A stretch of 64,000 bases of DNA from an uncultured Roseobacter sp. (GCA_947501635.1 CANMWT010000003.1:372001-436000); one strand, 5' to 3'; counted from the stretch's first letter, positions 18,743-27,892 are shown. The notes: a model not told the origin generated them from the letters alone. Made by a program: numbers and translations.

Positions 18743-19972
18743 ATGTTAAAATACCTGCGCATCGGCGTCTCCACCCTCGCTCTTTCCGCTTTCGTCATCG
18801 CCCCGGTCATCACAGTTGTGACGGCTGACTATGCCTATGCCAAAAACGGCAATGGCAACGGTGGGGGTAATGGCAACGGCAACGGCGGCGGCAAAGGCAA
18901 CGGCAACGGCGGCGGCGACAAGGGCGCCGACAGGGGCGCCGACAAGGGCGGTAAGGGCAAAGGCCACGACAAAGCCGGCAAAACCCGTAGCGCCAGCAAT
19001 GGCAACAAGGCGAAAGGCAACAAATCCAAAGGCAACAAAAGCTTTGGACGCGCGGTCAAGGACGACTTCAACACCCTCAGCCGCAATGTCAAAAAACACG
19101 GTATCGCCGGCCTCTTCAAAGGCGACAAGCAGCAGCGCAAGACCCGCTCTGTCTCGGCCAAGCCGACCAAGAACGCACCCCTTGCCTCCACACGCCCCGC
19201 AAAACGCGTCGGCTACAAGATCAAGGATGACATGCATCCGTCCAATCTGGGCAAAATGAACGGCCTGCTGAACTCCAGCCCCAATGCCAAGCTCGCGCAT
19301 ATCGCCAACGGGCAATACCTCAAGGGCACAGGACCCGTGAGCCTTGCCGCAGCCCTCGCCGTGGCAGACTATGAAGCCCTGCATATTCAGGAAGACTACG
19401 CCACCGCCTACGGTGTCGAGGTCGACGACGCGCTCATGGATGCCATCGATACGATCCATCTTTCAGACGCCTATGACGTGCTCGACGTCAATGACGCGCT
19501 GCCCGAAGAAGAGCAGCTGAACCGCGAAACAGCACAGTCCATCCTCGACGAGGCAGACCCCGCAAGCGATGAATACCAGCAGGCGGAAAGCTACCTCGAT
19601 GCCCTGGACAAAGTCGAAGAGGCCGAAGCAGATCTGGCCGAGGGCGAGGAAGACGCGCGCCCCGATGAAGACCGTCTGGCCGACGCAAACGACGTCATCG
19701 ACGCGCAGGAAGGTGTCGAAGAGGCCGAAGCCGGCGTGCTGAGCACCTACAAGGGCGACCTTGAGCTCGCGGATGAAGACGCACTGCTCGACGCCGCGCG
19801 CGATTCGCTGCCCGACGACGAAGCTGTCGGCGCCGCGCTCGGCAAGACCCCCGAGGATGACGACGCCACGATCCAGCCTGTGGACGACGACATGGCCGAC
19901 GAAGAAACCGACAGCGATGTCACCACAGACTCTGCCATGGCAGAAGAGATAAACACAGCCGAACAGGGCTGA
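18743..19972 (+). CDS. Secreted Gly/Asn/Lys-rich protein with acidic C-terminal half
   Basis: A 409-residue protein with a signal peptide (STLALSAFVIAPVITVVTA to YAYA). The mature N-terminal third is a low-complexity tract of repeated GNGNGGG, GADKG and KGNKSKGN units and is strongly basic. A central segment of about 60 residues (DDMHPSNLGKMNGLLNSSPN to VSLAAALAVADYEALHIQED) looks folded. The C-terminal half is very acidic and helix-like (KVEEAEADLAEGEEDARPD). No known family. The ATG follows AAAGGGACAGAAAC. The bipolar charge suggests polyanion or surface binding, or self-association; that is inference. A hairpin terminator follows. Confidence 0.7.
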   Translation: MLKYLRIGVSTLALSAFVIAPVITVVTADYAYAKNGNGNGGGNGNGNGGGKGNGNGGGDKGADRGADKGGKGKGHDKAGKTRSASNGNKAKGNKSKGNKSFGRAVKDDFNTLSRNVKKHGIAGLFKGDKQQRKTRSVSAKPTKNAPLASTRPAKRVGYKIKDDMHPSNLGKMNGLLNSSPNAKLAHIANGQYLKGTGPVSLAAALAVADYEALHIQEDYATAYGVEVDDALMDAIDTIHLSDAYDVLDVNDALPEEEQLNRETAQSILDEADPASDEYQQAESYLDALDKVEEAEADLAEGEEDARPDEDRLADANDVIDAQEGVEEAEAGVLSTYKGDLELADEDALLDAARDSLPDDEAVGAALGKTPEDDDATIQPVDDDMADEETDSDVTTDSAMAEEINTAEQG

Positions 19973-19997
19973 ACACACCTATAATGCAGCAAGACAA

Positions 19998-20024
19998 ACA
20001 GGGGCGCTTTCGGGCGCCCTTGTT
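19998..20024 (+). terminator. Probable terminator after the Gly/Asn-rich gene
   Basis: AACAGGGGCGC (19998-20008) pairs with GCGCCCTTGTT (20014-20024), one G-U pair, with a short loop. It lies 26 bp after the stop codon and between convergent genes. The following bases (ATCTTCC) are only mildly T-rich, so termination strength is uncertain. Confidence 0.55.
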
Positions 20025-20044
20025 ATCTTCCGGTCACGGGCTGG

Positions 20045-20950
20045 CTACTGCGCCTGCAGCTTGCGCGTTTCCTGCCGCGCCAGCTTGAGCAGGTCCTGCA
20101 TAAAGGGCTTGTCCAGGTCGTCACGGCGCACCGCCGCATATAGCCGCCGTGTAATGCCCTCCTGCGTAAGCGGCCGCGTGACATAATCAGACGAATATTT
20201 GACCTCGCGCACCACCCAGTCGGGCAGCACGGACACCCCGCGGTTCGCCGCCACCAGCAAAAGGATAACCGCCGTCAACTCGACCTGCCGGATCGCCGCC
20301 GGCTCGACCTTTGCGGGGATCAGCAACTGGCTGAACACATCCAGCCGCGTCCGCTCCACCGGATAGGTAATCAACGTCTGACCCCGGAAATCTGCCGCCT
20401 CCACATAGGGCTTCTGCGCCAGCGGATGCGTGCTGGCAGCCACAAAAACAGGCGCATAATCAAAGAGTTCAACAAATTCCACACCCGCCAGCTCTTCCGG
20501 ATCGGAGGACACCACCAGATCGACCTCTTCCTTCAGCAGCGCCGGCAGCGCGTCAAAGGCCAGACCGGGGCGGATATCCACATCCACCTCGCCCCACCCT
20601 TTTCGGAACTGCTCCAGCACCGGAAACAACCACTCGAAACAGGCATGGCACTCAATCGCGATATGCATCCGCCCCGTGCTGCCCGCCCGCAATCCGGTAA
20701 ACTCATCCTGCAGGGCCTGCACCTGCGGCAACACCTGCTGCGCCAGCTTCAGCAACCGCATCCCCGCCGGCGACAGCTTCAATGGCTTGGACCGGCGCAC
20801 AAAAAGCTCGACACCGGCCTGATCCTCCAACCCCTTGATCTGATGGCTCAAAGCAGACTGTGTGATGTGCAGCTGATCAGCCGCGCGGGCCAGCCCGCCC
20901 GCCTCGTGGATGGCCTGAATGGTACGCAGGTGACGGAATTCGATATGCAT
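20045..20950 (-). CDS. metR: LysR-family regulator, MetR-like
   Basis: A 301-residue LysR-type regulator. The N-terminal winged helix is FRHLRTIQAIHEAGGLARAADQLHITQSALSHQIKGLEDQAG; the rest is a periplasmic-binding-protein-like effector domain (HIAIECHACFEWLFPVLEQF). In proteobacteria MetR responds to homocysteine and controls methionine synthesis genes. The assignment rests on close resemblance of the recognition region and effector domain to MetR and on its position divergent from metF, a standard MetR target. The 87-bp spacer holds a palindrome that fits a LysR box. Confidence in LysR is near complete; in MetR, high. Confidence 0.85.
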   Translation of the reverse strand: MHIEFRHLRTIQAIHEAGGLARAADQLHITQSALSHQIKGLEDQAGVELFVRRSKPLKLSPAGMRLLKLAQQVLPQVQALQDEFTGLRAGSTGRMHIAIECHACFEWLFPVLEQFRKGWGEVDVDIRPGLAFDALPALLKEEVDLVVSSDPEELAGVEFVELFDYAPVFVAASTHPLAQKPYVEAADFRGQTLITYPVERTRLDVFSQLLIPAKVEPAAIRQVELTAVILLLVAANRGVSVLPDWVVREVKYSSDYVTRPLTQEGITRRLYAAVRRDDLDKPFMQDLLKLARQETRKLQAQ

Positions 20951-20977
20951 AGCGAACTCATATTAAAGATGAAAGTT

Positions 20978-20992
20978 ATGAATTTGCCTCAT
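20978..20992. promoter_or_regulatory. Putative MetR operator between metR and metF
   Basis: ATGAATTTGCCTCAT is an inverted repeat (ATGA with TCAT, seven-base spacer) and contains the LysR-box form T-N11-A. It sits in the divergent spacer, 27 bp upstream of the metR start and 46 bp upstream of the metF start, where a LysR regulator would control both genes. The enterobacterial MetR consensus TGAA-N5-TTCA is not matched exactly. Confidence 0.45.
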
Positions 20993-21037
20993 TTTCTCTT
21001 CTATGAGACAAGACTGCAAGCCAAAAAGGATGTGCAG

Positions 21038-21907
21038 ATGCCAACGCCCCTCGTTTCTTTCGAAGTCTTTCCACCCCGCTCGATCGACGCATCGTTCAAG
21101 CTGTGGGACACCGCACAAGCACTCGCGCCGCTCGATCCGCGGTTTTTCTCGGTGACCTATGGTGCCGGCGGGAGTACGCGCGACCTTACCCATGATGCGG
21201 CCTACACGCTGCATAAAACCTCCGGCCTGCCGGTGGCGGCACATCTGACCTGCGTCGGCGCGTCCAAAGCCGAAACCATGGCAACCGCGCAACGCTTCGC
21301 CAAAGCAGGCGTGACCGACCTCGTCGCCCTGCGCGGTGACCCGCAAGACGGCGCAGACCGCTTCGAGGCCCACCCCGACGGGTTCGCTAATTCGGTTGAC
21401 CTGATCGAAGCGCTCGCCGCCTCCGGCCAGTTCACGCTGCGCGTCGGCGCCTACCCCGAAAAACATCCCGAAGCCGCAAGCCAGCAAGACAATATCAACT
21501 GGCTCAAGGCCAAGATCGACGCGGGCGCCTGCGAAGCGATCACACAGTTCTTCTTCGAGGCCGAAACCTTCCTGCGGTTCCGCGATGACTGCGTCAAAGC
21601 GGGCATCGACGCGCCCATCACGCCGGGCATTCTGCCAATCACCAACTGGAAAAGCGCACGCAACTTCGCCGAACGCTGCGCCACCAGCATCCCCGCATGG
21701 CTCGATCAGGCCTTTGAGGCGGCCCTGCGCGACGACCGGCACGATCTGCTGGCCAAGGCGCTATGCACCGAACTGTGTTCCGATCTGGTGGACGAAGGCG
21801 TCGAGACCCTGCACTTCTACACCCTTAACCGCCCCGAGCTAACCCGAGAAATCTGCCACGCACTAGGCATCACGCAGGCTGTCACAGGCGTCAGGGACGT
21901 CGCATAA
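21038..21907 (+). CDS. metF: 5,10-methylenetetrahydrofolate reductase
   Basis: A 289-residue flavin-dependent reductase producing 5-methyl-tetrahydrofolate for methionine synthesis; in the cytoplasm. It begins VSFEVFPPRS, with the Glu of the family N-terminal motif, followed by FFSVTYGAGGSTRDLTH, AHLTCVGASKAE, LVALRGDPQDG and ITQFFFEAETFLRFRDDC. The open frame extends far left over metR, but MPTPLVSFEV at 21038 is the family start. Sarcosine oxidase upstream in the window makes methylene-tetrahydrofolate, so the two steps could be metabolically connected; the genes are not in one operon. Confidence 0.95.
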   Translation: MPTPLVSFEVFPPRSIDASFKLWDTAQALAPLDPRFFSVTYGAGGSTRDLTHDAAYTLHKTSGLPVAAHLTCVGASKAETMATAQRFAKAGVTDLVALRGDPQDGADRFEAHPDGFANSVDLIEALAASGQFTLRVGAYPEKHPEAASQQDNINWLKAKIDAGACEAITQFFFEAETFLRFRDDCVKAGIDAPITPGILPITNWKSARNFAERCATSIPAWLDQAFEAALRDDRHDLLAKALCTELCSDLVDEGVETLHFYTLNRPELTREICHALGITQAVTGVRDVA

Positions 21908-21966
21908 CCACTTGACCGCACGTCTGATTTCCCTAGCCTCCGCATCACAAACTGCCGGAGACTGAA

Positions 21967-22449
21967 ATGCCCTATGCCGCCCAATCCCCTGATGACCTGC
22001 TGCCGCGCGACCAGCTTTTGTCCATGTCCGGGCTGGTGTTCATGCAGCGGCTGCTGGCGGGCGAACACGCAGGCGCGCCCATTGCCGGCACGCTCAACCT
22101 CAACCTGACCGAGGTCGAAGACGGGCGCGTGGTTTTTACCGGAACACCCGAGTTCGGCGCGCTCAACCCCAGCGGCGCGGTGCATGGCGGCTGGTACGGC
22201 ACGCTGCTCGATTCCGCACTTGGCTGCGCGGTGATGACAAAAGTCCCTCAAGGGTCCGTCTACACCACGCTTGAATACAAGGTGAATATCACCCGCGCCA
22301 TTCCAGTGGGCATGCAGGTGACCTGCACCGCATGGGTGGATCATGCCGGACGCTCCACCAGCGTCGCGCATGGCGACATCCGCGGCACCGAGGACGGCAA
22401 ACTCTATGCCACAGGCTCCACAACCTGCATCATCATGAAGCTGAAATAG
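21967..22449 (+). CDS. PaaI-family hotdog thioesterase
   Basis: A 160-residue hotdog-fold protein. PSGAVHGGWYGTLLDSALGCAVMT is the typical HGG(x)5-D active-site region of PaaI/YbgC-type acyl-CoA thioesterases, followed by VYTTLEYKVNITRAIPVGMQ as the beta sheet. Members hydrolyse acyl- or phenylacetyl-CoA thioesters in the cytoplasm. It follows metF by 59 bp and might be in its transcript. The ATG is preceded by GGAGACTGAA. Acyl preference cannot be read from sequence. Confidence 0.85.
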   Translation: MPYAAQSPDDLLPRDQLLSMSGLVFMQRLLAGEHAGAPIAGTLNLNLTEVEDGRVVFTGTPEFGALNPSGAVHGGWYGTLLDSALGCAVMTKVPQGSVYTTLEYKVNITRAIPVGMQVTCTAWVDHAGRSTSVAHGDIRGTEDGKLYATGSTTCIIMKLK

Positions 22450-22564
22450 ACGCGAAAACTGCATTGACCCCAGAAGGTTACGTTCCGGCAGAACCTCTCG
22501 ACACCAAGCTGTGCTATTGATAAGTTAACAAAATTGTAACAAAAAAAATCATCCGCTCACGGTA

Positions 22565-23254
22565 ATGCAGGCACATCACTTCGAAACACCGGATCTGGAC
22601 CATCGGTTCAAGATCGCAAGCGGCGGCACGCGTGACGTGTATGTCCTGTCTGCAGATCAGGTTGGCGTCGACACGCCGTCGGGCAAATGCGTCCTGAAAA
22701 TACCGCGACAGGCAGAGCAACGAGGCGGACTGTCCGTGGCAAAGCGCTTGCTGGCGGTCATTTTCCCCACAAGTCGTCAACGGGTCATCACCAAAGAGGT
22801 CAGCTACCTGAAAAAGCTGCAGCGACAATGCGACCAGATCAACCAAAGGCTGCCGGTGCCGGCGTTCCTGGGCTTTGACGAAACCCCTCTGGGGCGCGGC
22901 GCGCTTTGGGAAGCGATCTGCGACGACAAAGGGGAGATCGCCCCCACCTTGGTCCAGCTCGCCAAAAGCGGAAACATTTCCGACTATCTCGAACCGCTGA
23001 ACGCCTTCGCGGCATTTTGTTTTCAGCAAAACATCGTCGCCTCGGACATCAGCCAGCGCAACCTCGCCCTGACCGAACGCGACGGGCGCAGAGAATTCGT
23101 TCTGATTGACGGCTTTGGCGACCACCGCGTTATATCCCTGCGCAGCCTCTTTCCCGCCTACAACACGCGCTGCATGTACCGCCGCTTTGACAAGATGGCG
23201 CGCCAGATCGGCCTGCAGTTCGATTCGCAAAAACGCTGTTTCAAACGGCCCTGA
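22565..23254 (+). CDS. YrbL-family protein (kinase-like fold)
   Basis: A 229-residue protein resembling PhoP-regulated YrbL. It shows kinase-like landmarks: an N-terminal GGTRDVYVL loop, KCVLKIPRQ with a candidate ATP-binding Lys, EVSYLKKLQRQ, VASDISQRNLAL in place of the catalytic HxDxxxxN loop, and FVLIDGFGDHRV like a DFG segment. Asp is retained in the loop while the preceding residue differs from the HRD form. Enzymatic activity is unproven in the family. Alone in its transcript as far as I can see. Confidence 0.7.
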   Translation: MQAHHFETPDLDHRFKIASGGTRDVYVLSADQVGVDTPSGKCVLKIPRQAEQRGGLSVAKRLLAVIFPTSRQRVITKEVSYLKKLQRQCDQINQRLPVPAFLGFDETPLGRGALWEAICDDKGEIAPTLVQLAKSGNISDYLEPLNAFAAFCFQQNIVASDISQRNLALTERDGRREFVLIDGFGDHRVISLRSLFPAYNTRCMYRRFDKMARQIGLQFDSQKRCFKRP

Positions 23255-23436
23255 CCGGCGAACGCATTAGCCCCGTTTCAAGCAACACTGCCCAAGGTGG
23301 CAGCGCGATTAATCCAGTATAAGGAAACAGTTAGTTTCGCCGCAGCACCCGCGCAGCCCGCGCCACCCCATCCTGTGCTATGCTGTATCAGTAAACCCAA
23401 AAGCATTTGCACCACAGAATTTCAAAGGGACGGACA

Positions 23437-24510
23437 ATGGCAAAAGGCGGCAAGAAGGGTGGCAAGCCCACCAATGGCGACGATGGCGGCGGCGGTACAA
23501 CGGACGGCCCCAACGAGATCAAGGGCAACCGCAAGGACAACGTGCTTCAGGGCACCGACGCCGAAGACCGTATTCTCGCCGGGCGCGGCGATGATCTGGT
23601 CTTTGCCGGCGGCGGGGATGACTTTGTCTGGGGCGACAACGGCAATGACACGCTGAACGGCGAAGACGGCAACGACAAACTGCTGGGCCTCTTGGGCGAT
23701 GACGCCCTCTTCGGCGGTGCGGGCCATGACACGCTCGAAGCGGGTCTGGGCGACGACAGCCTGTCGGGCGGGGATGATAACGACTACCTGACCGGCAATC
23801 TGGGCAGCGACACGCTTGACGGCGGCGCGGGCTTTGACACCGCTGCCTTCGACAATCTGACCGGCGCCGCGGACGGCTCCGGCATCACCCTCGGCTTTGA
23901 CACGCAAAGCAATGCCTACATATCGACCAACAGCAACCCCGACAGCGCCACCGGCACGGACACGGACATTCTAACGGGTATCGAAAAGTTCATCGGCTCG
24001 AACTGGGACGATCTGATGACAGCCGGTTCAGACGCCGTGTTCTTCATGGGCGCGGACGGGCGCGACACGCTCATCGGCGGCGCCGGTGACGACACGCTCT
24101 TTGGCGGGCTGGACAATGACGCGCTGACAGGCGGGGACGGCGCGGATACCTTCGTGTTCCTGCGCCGCGCGGACGGGATAACCGAACCGGAAAATGCCCC
24201 GCTCCCCCCCGAAGCCTACATGGACGCAGGCTTTGGCGACGACGCGGATGTCATCACCGACTTCAACATCGCCGAAGACACCATCCTGCTGCTCAGCAAC
24301 GAAGCCTTCGACACATCGCTCTTTACAGTGACCCTGCGCGGCGCGGACACGGTGCTCACCTATCAGGCCGAGCCCGACCCCTTCTTCGGACCTTCCGAGA
24401 TCGTCTTCGCCGACCGGCAATACACCCAAGAGCAACTGTTTCAGACCGACCCCTTCGCCTCCTCGGTGATCGAACTGGCGGTCGATGCGACCTTCGAATT
24501 CATGATCTGA
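23437..24510 (+). CDS. RTX-type calcium-binding protein
   Basis: A 357-residue protein with RTX nonapeptide repeats (GGxGxDxUx pattern): GDDLVFAGGGDDFVWGDN, NDKLLGLLGDDALFGGAG, and a second block GADGRDTLIGGAGDDTLFGG. The repeats coil around Ca2+ outside the cell. It has no N-terminal signal peptide, as expected for type I-secreted RTX proteins, and the C-terminal region (FADRQYTQEQLFQTDPFASS, VDATFEFMI) may carry the secretion signal. No catalytic domain is seen and no dedicated transporter gene is adjacent. The start at 23437 has AAAGGGA upstream; an in-frame ATG ten codons earlier is less likely. Confidence 0.85.
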   Translation: MAKGGKKGGKPTNGDDGGGGTTDGPNEIKGNRKDNVLQGTDAEDRILAGRGDDLVFAGGGDDFVWGDNGNDTLNGEDGNDKLLGLLGDDALFGGAGHDTLEAGLGDDSLSGGDDNDYLTGNLGSDTLDGGAGFDTAAFDNLTGAADGSGITLGFDTQSNAYISTNSNPDSATGTDTDILTGIEKFIGSNWDDLMTAGSDAVFFMGADGRDTLIGGAGDDTLFGGLDNDALTGGDGADTFVFLRRADGITEPENAPLPPEAYMDAGFGDDADVITDFNIAEDTILLLSNEAFDTSLFTVTLRGADTVLTYQAEPDPFFGPSEIVFADRQYTQEQLFQTDPFASSVIELAVDATFEFMI

Positions 24511-24537
24511 TCCGGCACGGTGGCCGCCCTGCCTGCG

Positions 24538-25617
24538 TCAGGTGGTGCGGCCGAAAAACCCCAGAAACCTGCCGCCGGACCGCGACGCGGTGGCGCGCAG
24601 GGTCACACTGTCGTGCAGCCGCTCAGACGGGTCCTGCATCACAATCCGCGCGCGCCGGGTGATAAAATAGCGCCCGTTGCCCCGAAACGTGCCCAGCATC
24701 GGTGCTGTCGCATCCCGAAGAAACCGCTGCGCCCAGCCGTCGGGCAAGGGCAACCCGGCCATCTGCGCGCGCTCCAGCATCCAGACCAGCGGAATGTTCG
24801 ACAAAGGCCGCGCTGCATCAAATCCGCCAAGCTGGCCGCCCACATCGCCGTGGGTGCCCGGAAACCATGTCTGTTCCACCCGCCCCGCATAGCCCTCGGG
24901 CGACGTCCACATCACCGGCTTATACGCCTCCCGCGTCTCATCAAGCGCCAGCGCATGAAACCCCGCTTTGACGTTGTGGCTAAGCTCGTGGTTGTGAAAC
25001 GCATGGCTCTTGACGCTGAACCGCCAGAGCACCGGCATGTTCAACCCCAGCGATTTGACCGTGTCCCAGATGCCGATCATCTCGATATCCACATCCGCCA
25101 GACATTTGGCACGGCGGAACGCGGCCGCCGCATCGCTCTGCGGATCACACTCGTAATGGCGGTAGACGTCGCGAATGTTGCGCTCGGTCGCGACCTGCGC
25201 GCGCAAAAGCCCCATCATGTCAATGACCCCCGCCAGACTGCGCACCGCATAAGCACCACGCGAATAGCCCAGCAGGAAAATCCGGTCTCCGGGGCGATAG
25301 CGCGAGGCCAGATACCCATAGGCACGGCGGATCTGACGGTTGATGCCCCGCCCCACCAGAACGTCATGCGCCGACCGCCAGTCGGTCCACTGCAGCCCGG
25401 GCTCATAATAGATGGAAAGCTGCGCGCCCATTTCGCGGCACAGACGATACGCAATGCCCGCGTTCGTCTCGCAGCCGGGATCAAGCGACGACATCGTGCC
25501 GTCCAGAATGACAACATGGGTGACAGGCCCGCGGCGGGGGCCGAAATCACGGGCCGGACGCCGCCAGATGCGACGCCGCAGCCAATGAAACGCTTTATTC
25601 CGCCGCGATAGCCTCAC
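24538..25617 (-). CDS. DUF2235 alpha/beta-hydrolase-like protein
   Basis: A 359-residue protein with the DUF2235 pattern: HVVILDGTMSSL near the N terminus, VGRGINRQIRRAYGYLA, and the nucleophile elbow FLLGYSRGAYAVRSLAG (GxSxG form GYSRG), then NVKAGFHALALDE and WFPGTHGDVGGQLGG. DUF2235 proteins include type VI lipase effectors of the Tle1 family, but many are uncharacterised; nothing here shows secretion. It overlaps the end of the CoxL-like gene by 23 bp on the same strand, implying coupled translation. Catalysis inferred from the elbow only. Confidence 0.8.
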   Translation of the reverse strand: MRLSRRNKAFHWLRRRIWRRPARDFGPRRGPVTHVVILDGTMSSLDPGCETNAGIAYRLCREMGAQLSIYYEPGLQWTDWRSAHDVLVGRGINRQIRRAYGYLASRYRPGDRIFLLGYSRGAYAVRSLAGVIDMMGLLRAQVATERNIRDVYRHYECDPQSDAAAAFRRAKCLADVDIEMIGIWDTVKSLGLNMPVLWRFSVKSHAFHNHELSHNVKAGFHALALDETREAYKPVMWTSPEGYAGRVEQTWFPGTHGDVGGQLGGFDAARPLSNIPLVWMLERAQMAGLPLPDGWAQRFLRDATAPMLGTFRGNGRYFITRRARIVMQDPSERLHDSVTLRATASRSGGRFLGFFGRTT

Positions 25618-27892
25618 CTTGCAAAGTCTCCCAAATCTTCAGCGGAGTGAACGGCATATCCACCCGGCGCACCCCGCGCTCCCACAAAGCGTCCTGAACG
25701 GCGTTTGCGACCGCCGCCAGAGCGCCAACCGTGCCCGCCTCGCCACAGCCCTTCATCCCCATGATGTTGGCTGTCGACGGTACCGGCTCGGATGTAAAAC
25801 TAATGTTGGGGATGCCATCGGCCCGCGGCAAGGCGTAGTCCATAAACGTTGCCGTGAGCAACTGGCCGTCATCGCTGTAAACAACATGCTCCGTGATCGC
25901 CTGACCAATGCCCTGCGCCACCCCTCCATGCACTTGACCTTCGGCCAGCATCGGATTGATAAGATTGCCAAAATCGTCAACGACGGTATAGCGATCCACA
26001 GTAACTACTCCTGTTTCAGGATCAATCACTACCTCTGAAACATGGCAACCATTGGGAAAACTGCGGGCGTCGAGCGCTTTGTTCTCTTCATGTGTTAAAA
26101 GATCCGCACGGCCCTTCTCGCGGGCCATCTCGGCCACCTCCAGCATCGTCGGCGTCAGGTTCGACCCCTCGGCGCGGAACCGTTCGTCATCAAAGGAAAT
26201 TTCCGAGGCGGGCACCCCCATCTCTTCGGCCAGAAAGGCGGTGAATGCGTCTTTCATCGACGCCACCGTGGCCAGCGTCGCATTGTTCTGAACCGTGACC
26301 GAGCGTGACCCACCCGTCCCGCCACCGTGTTTGATTAGGTCGCTGTCGCCCTGAATGACAAAAATCTGATCCGCGGGGATGCCGGTCTGGTCGCTCAGGA
26401 ACTGGCGATACACGGTCTCGTGCCCCTGCCCTGTGCTTTGGGTGCCTACATAAATATTCACCGTACCATCCTCGTTAAACGTCACCTTCGCACTCTCTGA
26501 AGGCGCCCCCAAAATACTCTCGATATAATAGCACAGACCAAGGCCTCTGATCAAACCGCGCCCCGCATCCGCCGATTTGCGCGCAGCAAACCCCGCCAGA
26601 TCGGCCTCTGCTTCGGCCCGGCGCAGAACCTTGTCGAAATCACCAACATCGTAGGTCTCACCGGTCGAGTTCTTGTAAGGAAACTGGTGCGGCTTGATGA
26701 AATTGATGCGCCGCAACTCCAGCGGGTCGACGCCAAGCTCACGCGCGGCACGGTCCATCAGTCGCTCCAGCACATAGATCGCCTCCGGGCGCCCGGCACC
26801 GCGGTAGGCATCCACATAGGTGGTGTTGGTGTAAATGCCCTCGACCCGCAGCCACGTCGCCTGCACGTCATAAACCCCCATCAGAATGCGGCTGAAAAGC
26901 TGCGTCTGGATGAACTGTGCAAACATGCTGTTATAGGCCCCCAGATTGCACAGCGAATGCAGCCGGTAGCCGATGATCCGGTTGTCCGCGTCAAAAGCGA
27001 ACTCTGCCAGACTGGTCAGATCACGCCCCGCATTGTCGGTCAGCATCGCCTCGGTCCGCTCCGACATCCAGCGCACGGGCGCACCAGTCACCCGCGCAGC
27101 ATGGGCCGCCAGCGTGTACTCGGGATAGGGAAAACCCTTCATGCCAAAACCGCCGCCGATGTCGGGGTTGGTTACACGGACCTGATCGGCCTCCACACCC
27201 AGCAGCTTGGCAATCTCGGCCTTCTGCACCCAGACGCCCTGCCCGCCGCAGGATACATGCACCCGCGCGCCCTCCCATTCGGCAAAACAGCCGCGCGGCT
27301 CCAGCGAATTGACGATGATGCGGTTGTCCGGCACCTCCAGACTGACGACACGCGCCGCTTTTGCAAAAGCGGCCTCGGTCGCAGCCTCATCTCCGATGCC
27401 CCAGTCAAAAGCGACATTGTCCGGCGCTTCCGCATGGATCGCCGTGCCCCCCGCCGCCAGATCCAGCTTGGCCGGCAGGTCGTCATAGGACAGGTCAATC
27501 AACTCCGCCGCATCGCGCGCCTGATCCAGCGTGTCAGCCACGATAAAGGCGATGGGCTCGCCCACGAACCGTATCTTGTCCTCCGCCAGCAGCGGACGGC
27601 GCGGCGCCGCGCCCATGCTGCCATCGCGGTTCTTGATGGTTGACGCGCTCATGCTTTCGGTCATGCCCGCCGCGGCGAGATCCTGTGCCGTCAGCACCGC
27701 CCGCACGCCCTCTGCTGCGCGTGCCGCCTCGACATCCAGCGCGGTGATGGTCGCATGTGCCACCGGCGCGCGGAACACATGGGCAAAAAGGGCACCCTCC
27801 GGCGCGATATCGTCCACATAACGCCCGTGTCCTGTCAAAAAGCGCACATCCTCGACCCGTGTGACCGGCTGTGATTTTCCAAACTTTTCCAT
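25595..27892 (-). CDS. Xanthine/CO dehydrogenase-family molybdopterin subunit, form II CoxL-like
   Basis: A 765-residue large subunit of the molybdenum hydroxylase family. It starts KSQPVTRVEDVRFLTGHGRYVDD, contains VTNPDIGGGFGMKGFPYPEY, the active-site loop VDAYRGAGRPEAIYVLERLMD, and GMKGCGEAGTVGALAAVANAV near the C terminus. AYRGAGR is the form II (non-canonical) motif; true CO dehydrogenase CoxL has a Cys-containing loop. The medium FAD and small Fe-S subunits are not adjacent, so partners must be elsewhere or the gene is an orphan. The ATG at 27892 is preferred to the codon 19 residues earlier. Confidence 0.88.
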   Translation of the reverse strand: MEKFGKSQPVTRVEDVRFLTGHGRYVDDIAPEGALFAHVFRAPVAHATITALDVEAARAAEGVRAVLTAQDLAAAGMTESMSASTIKNRDGSMGAAPRRPLLAEDKIRFVGEPIAFIVADTLDQARDAAELIDLSYDDLPAKLDLAAGGTAIHAEAPDNVAFDWGIGDEAATEAAFAKAARVVSLEVPDNRIIVNSLEPRGCFAEWEGARVHVSCGGQGVWVQKAEIAKLLGVEADQVRVTNPDIGGGFGMKGFPYPEYTLAAHAARVTGAPVRWMSERTEAMLTDNAGRDLTSLAEFAFDADNRIIGYRLHSLCNLGAYNSMFAQFIQTQLFSRILMGVYDVQATWLRVEGIYTNTTYVDAYRGAGRPEAIYVLERLMDRAARELGVDPLELRRINFIKPHQFPYKNSTGETYDVGDFDKVLRRAEAEADLAGFAARKSADAGRGLIRGLGLCYYIESILGAPSESAKVTFNEDGTVNIYVGTQSTGQGHETVYRQFLSDQTGIPADQIFVIQGDSDLIKHGGGTGGSRSVTVQNNATLATVASMKDAFTAFLAEEMGVPASEISFDDERFRAEGSNLTPTMLEVAEMAREKGRADLLTHEENKALDARSFPNGCHVSEVVIDPETGVVTVDRYTVVDDFGNLINPMLAEGQVHGGVAQGIGQAITEHVVYSDDGQLLTATFMDYALPRADGIPNISFTSEPVPSTANIMGMKGCGEAGTVGALAAVANAVQDALWERGVRRVDMPFTPLKIWETLQGEAIAAE

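Noticed and set aside
18743-19060. Repeated GGCAACGGC units as CRISPR or structural repeat
   Set aside because: They are in-frame Gly/Asn codons with no spacer pattern; low-complexity protein repeats explain them. No CRISPR array was seen anywhere.
20426-21037. Long left extension of the metF frame over metR
   Set aside because: The extension is antisense to metR. The family N terminus VSFEVFPPRS begins right after the ATG at 21038.
25595-27892. Canonical aerobic CO dehydrogenase
   Set aside because: The active-site loop reads AYRGAGR; the Cys-containing form I loop is missing and so are the other subunits.
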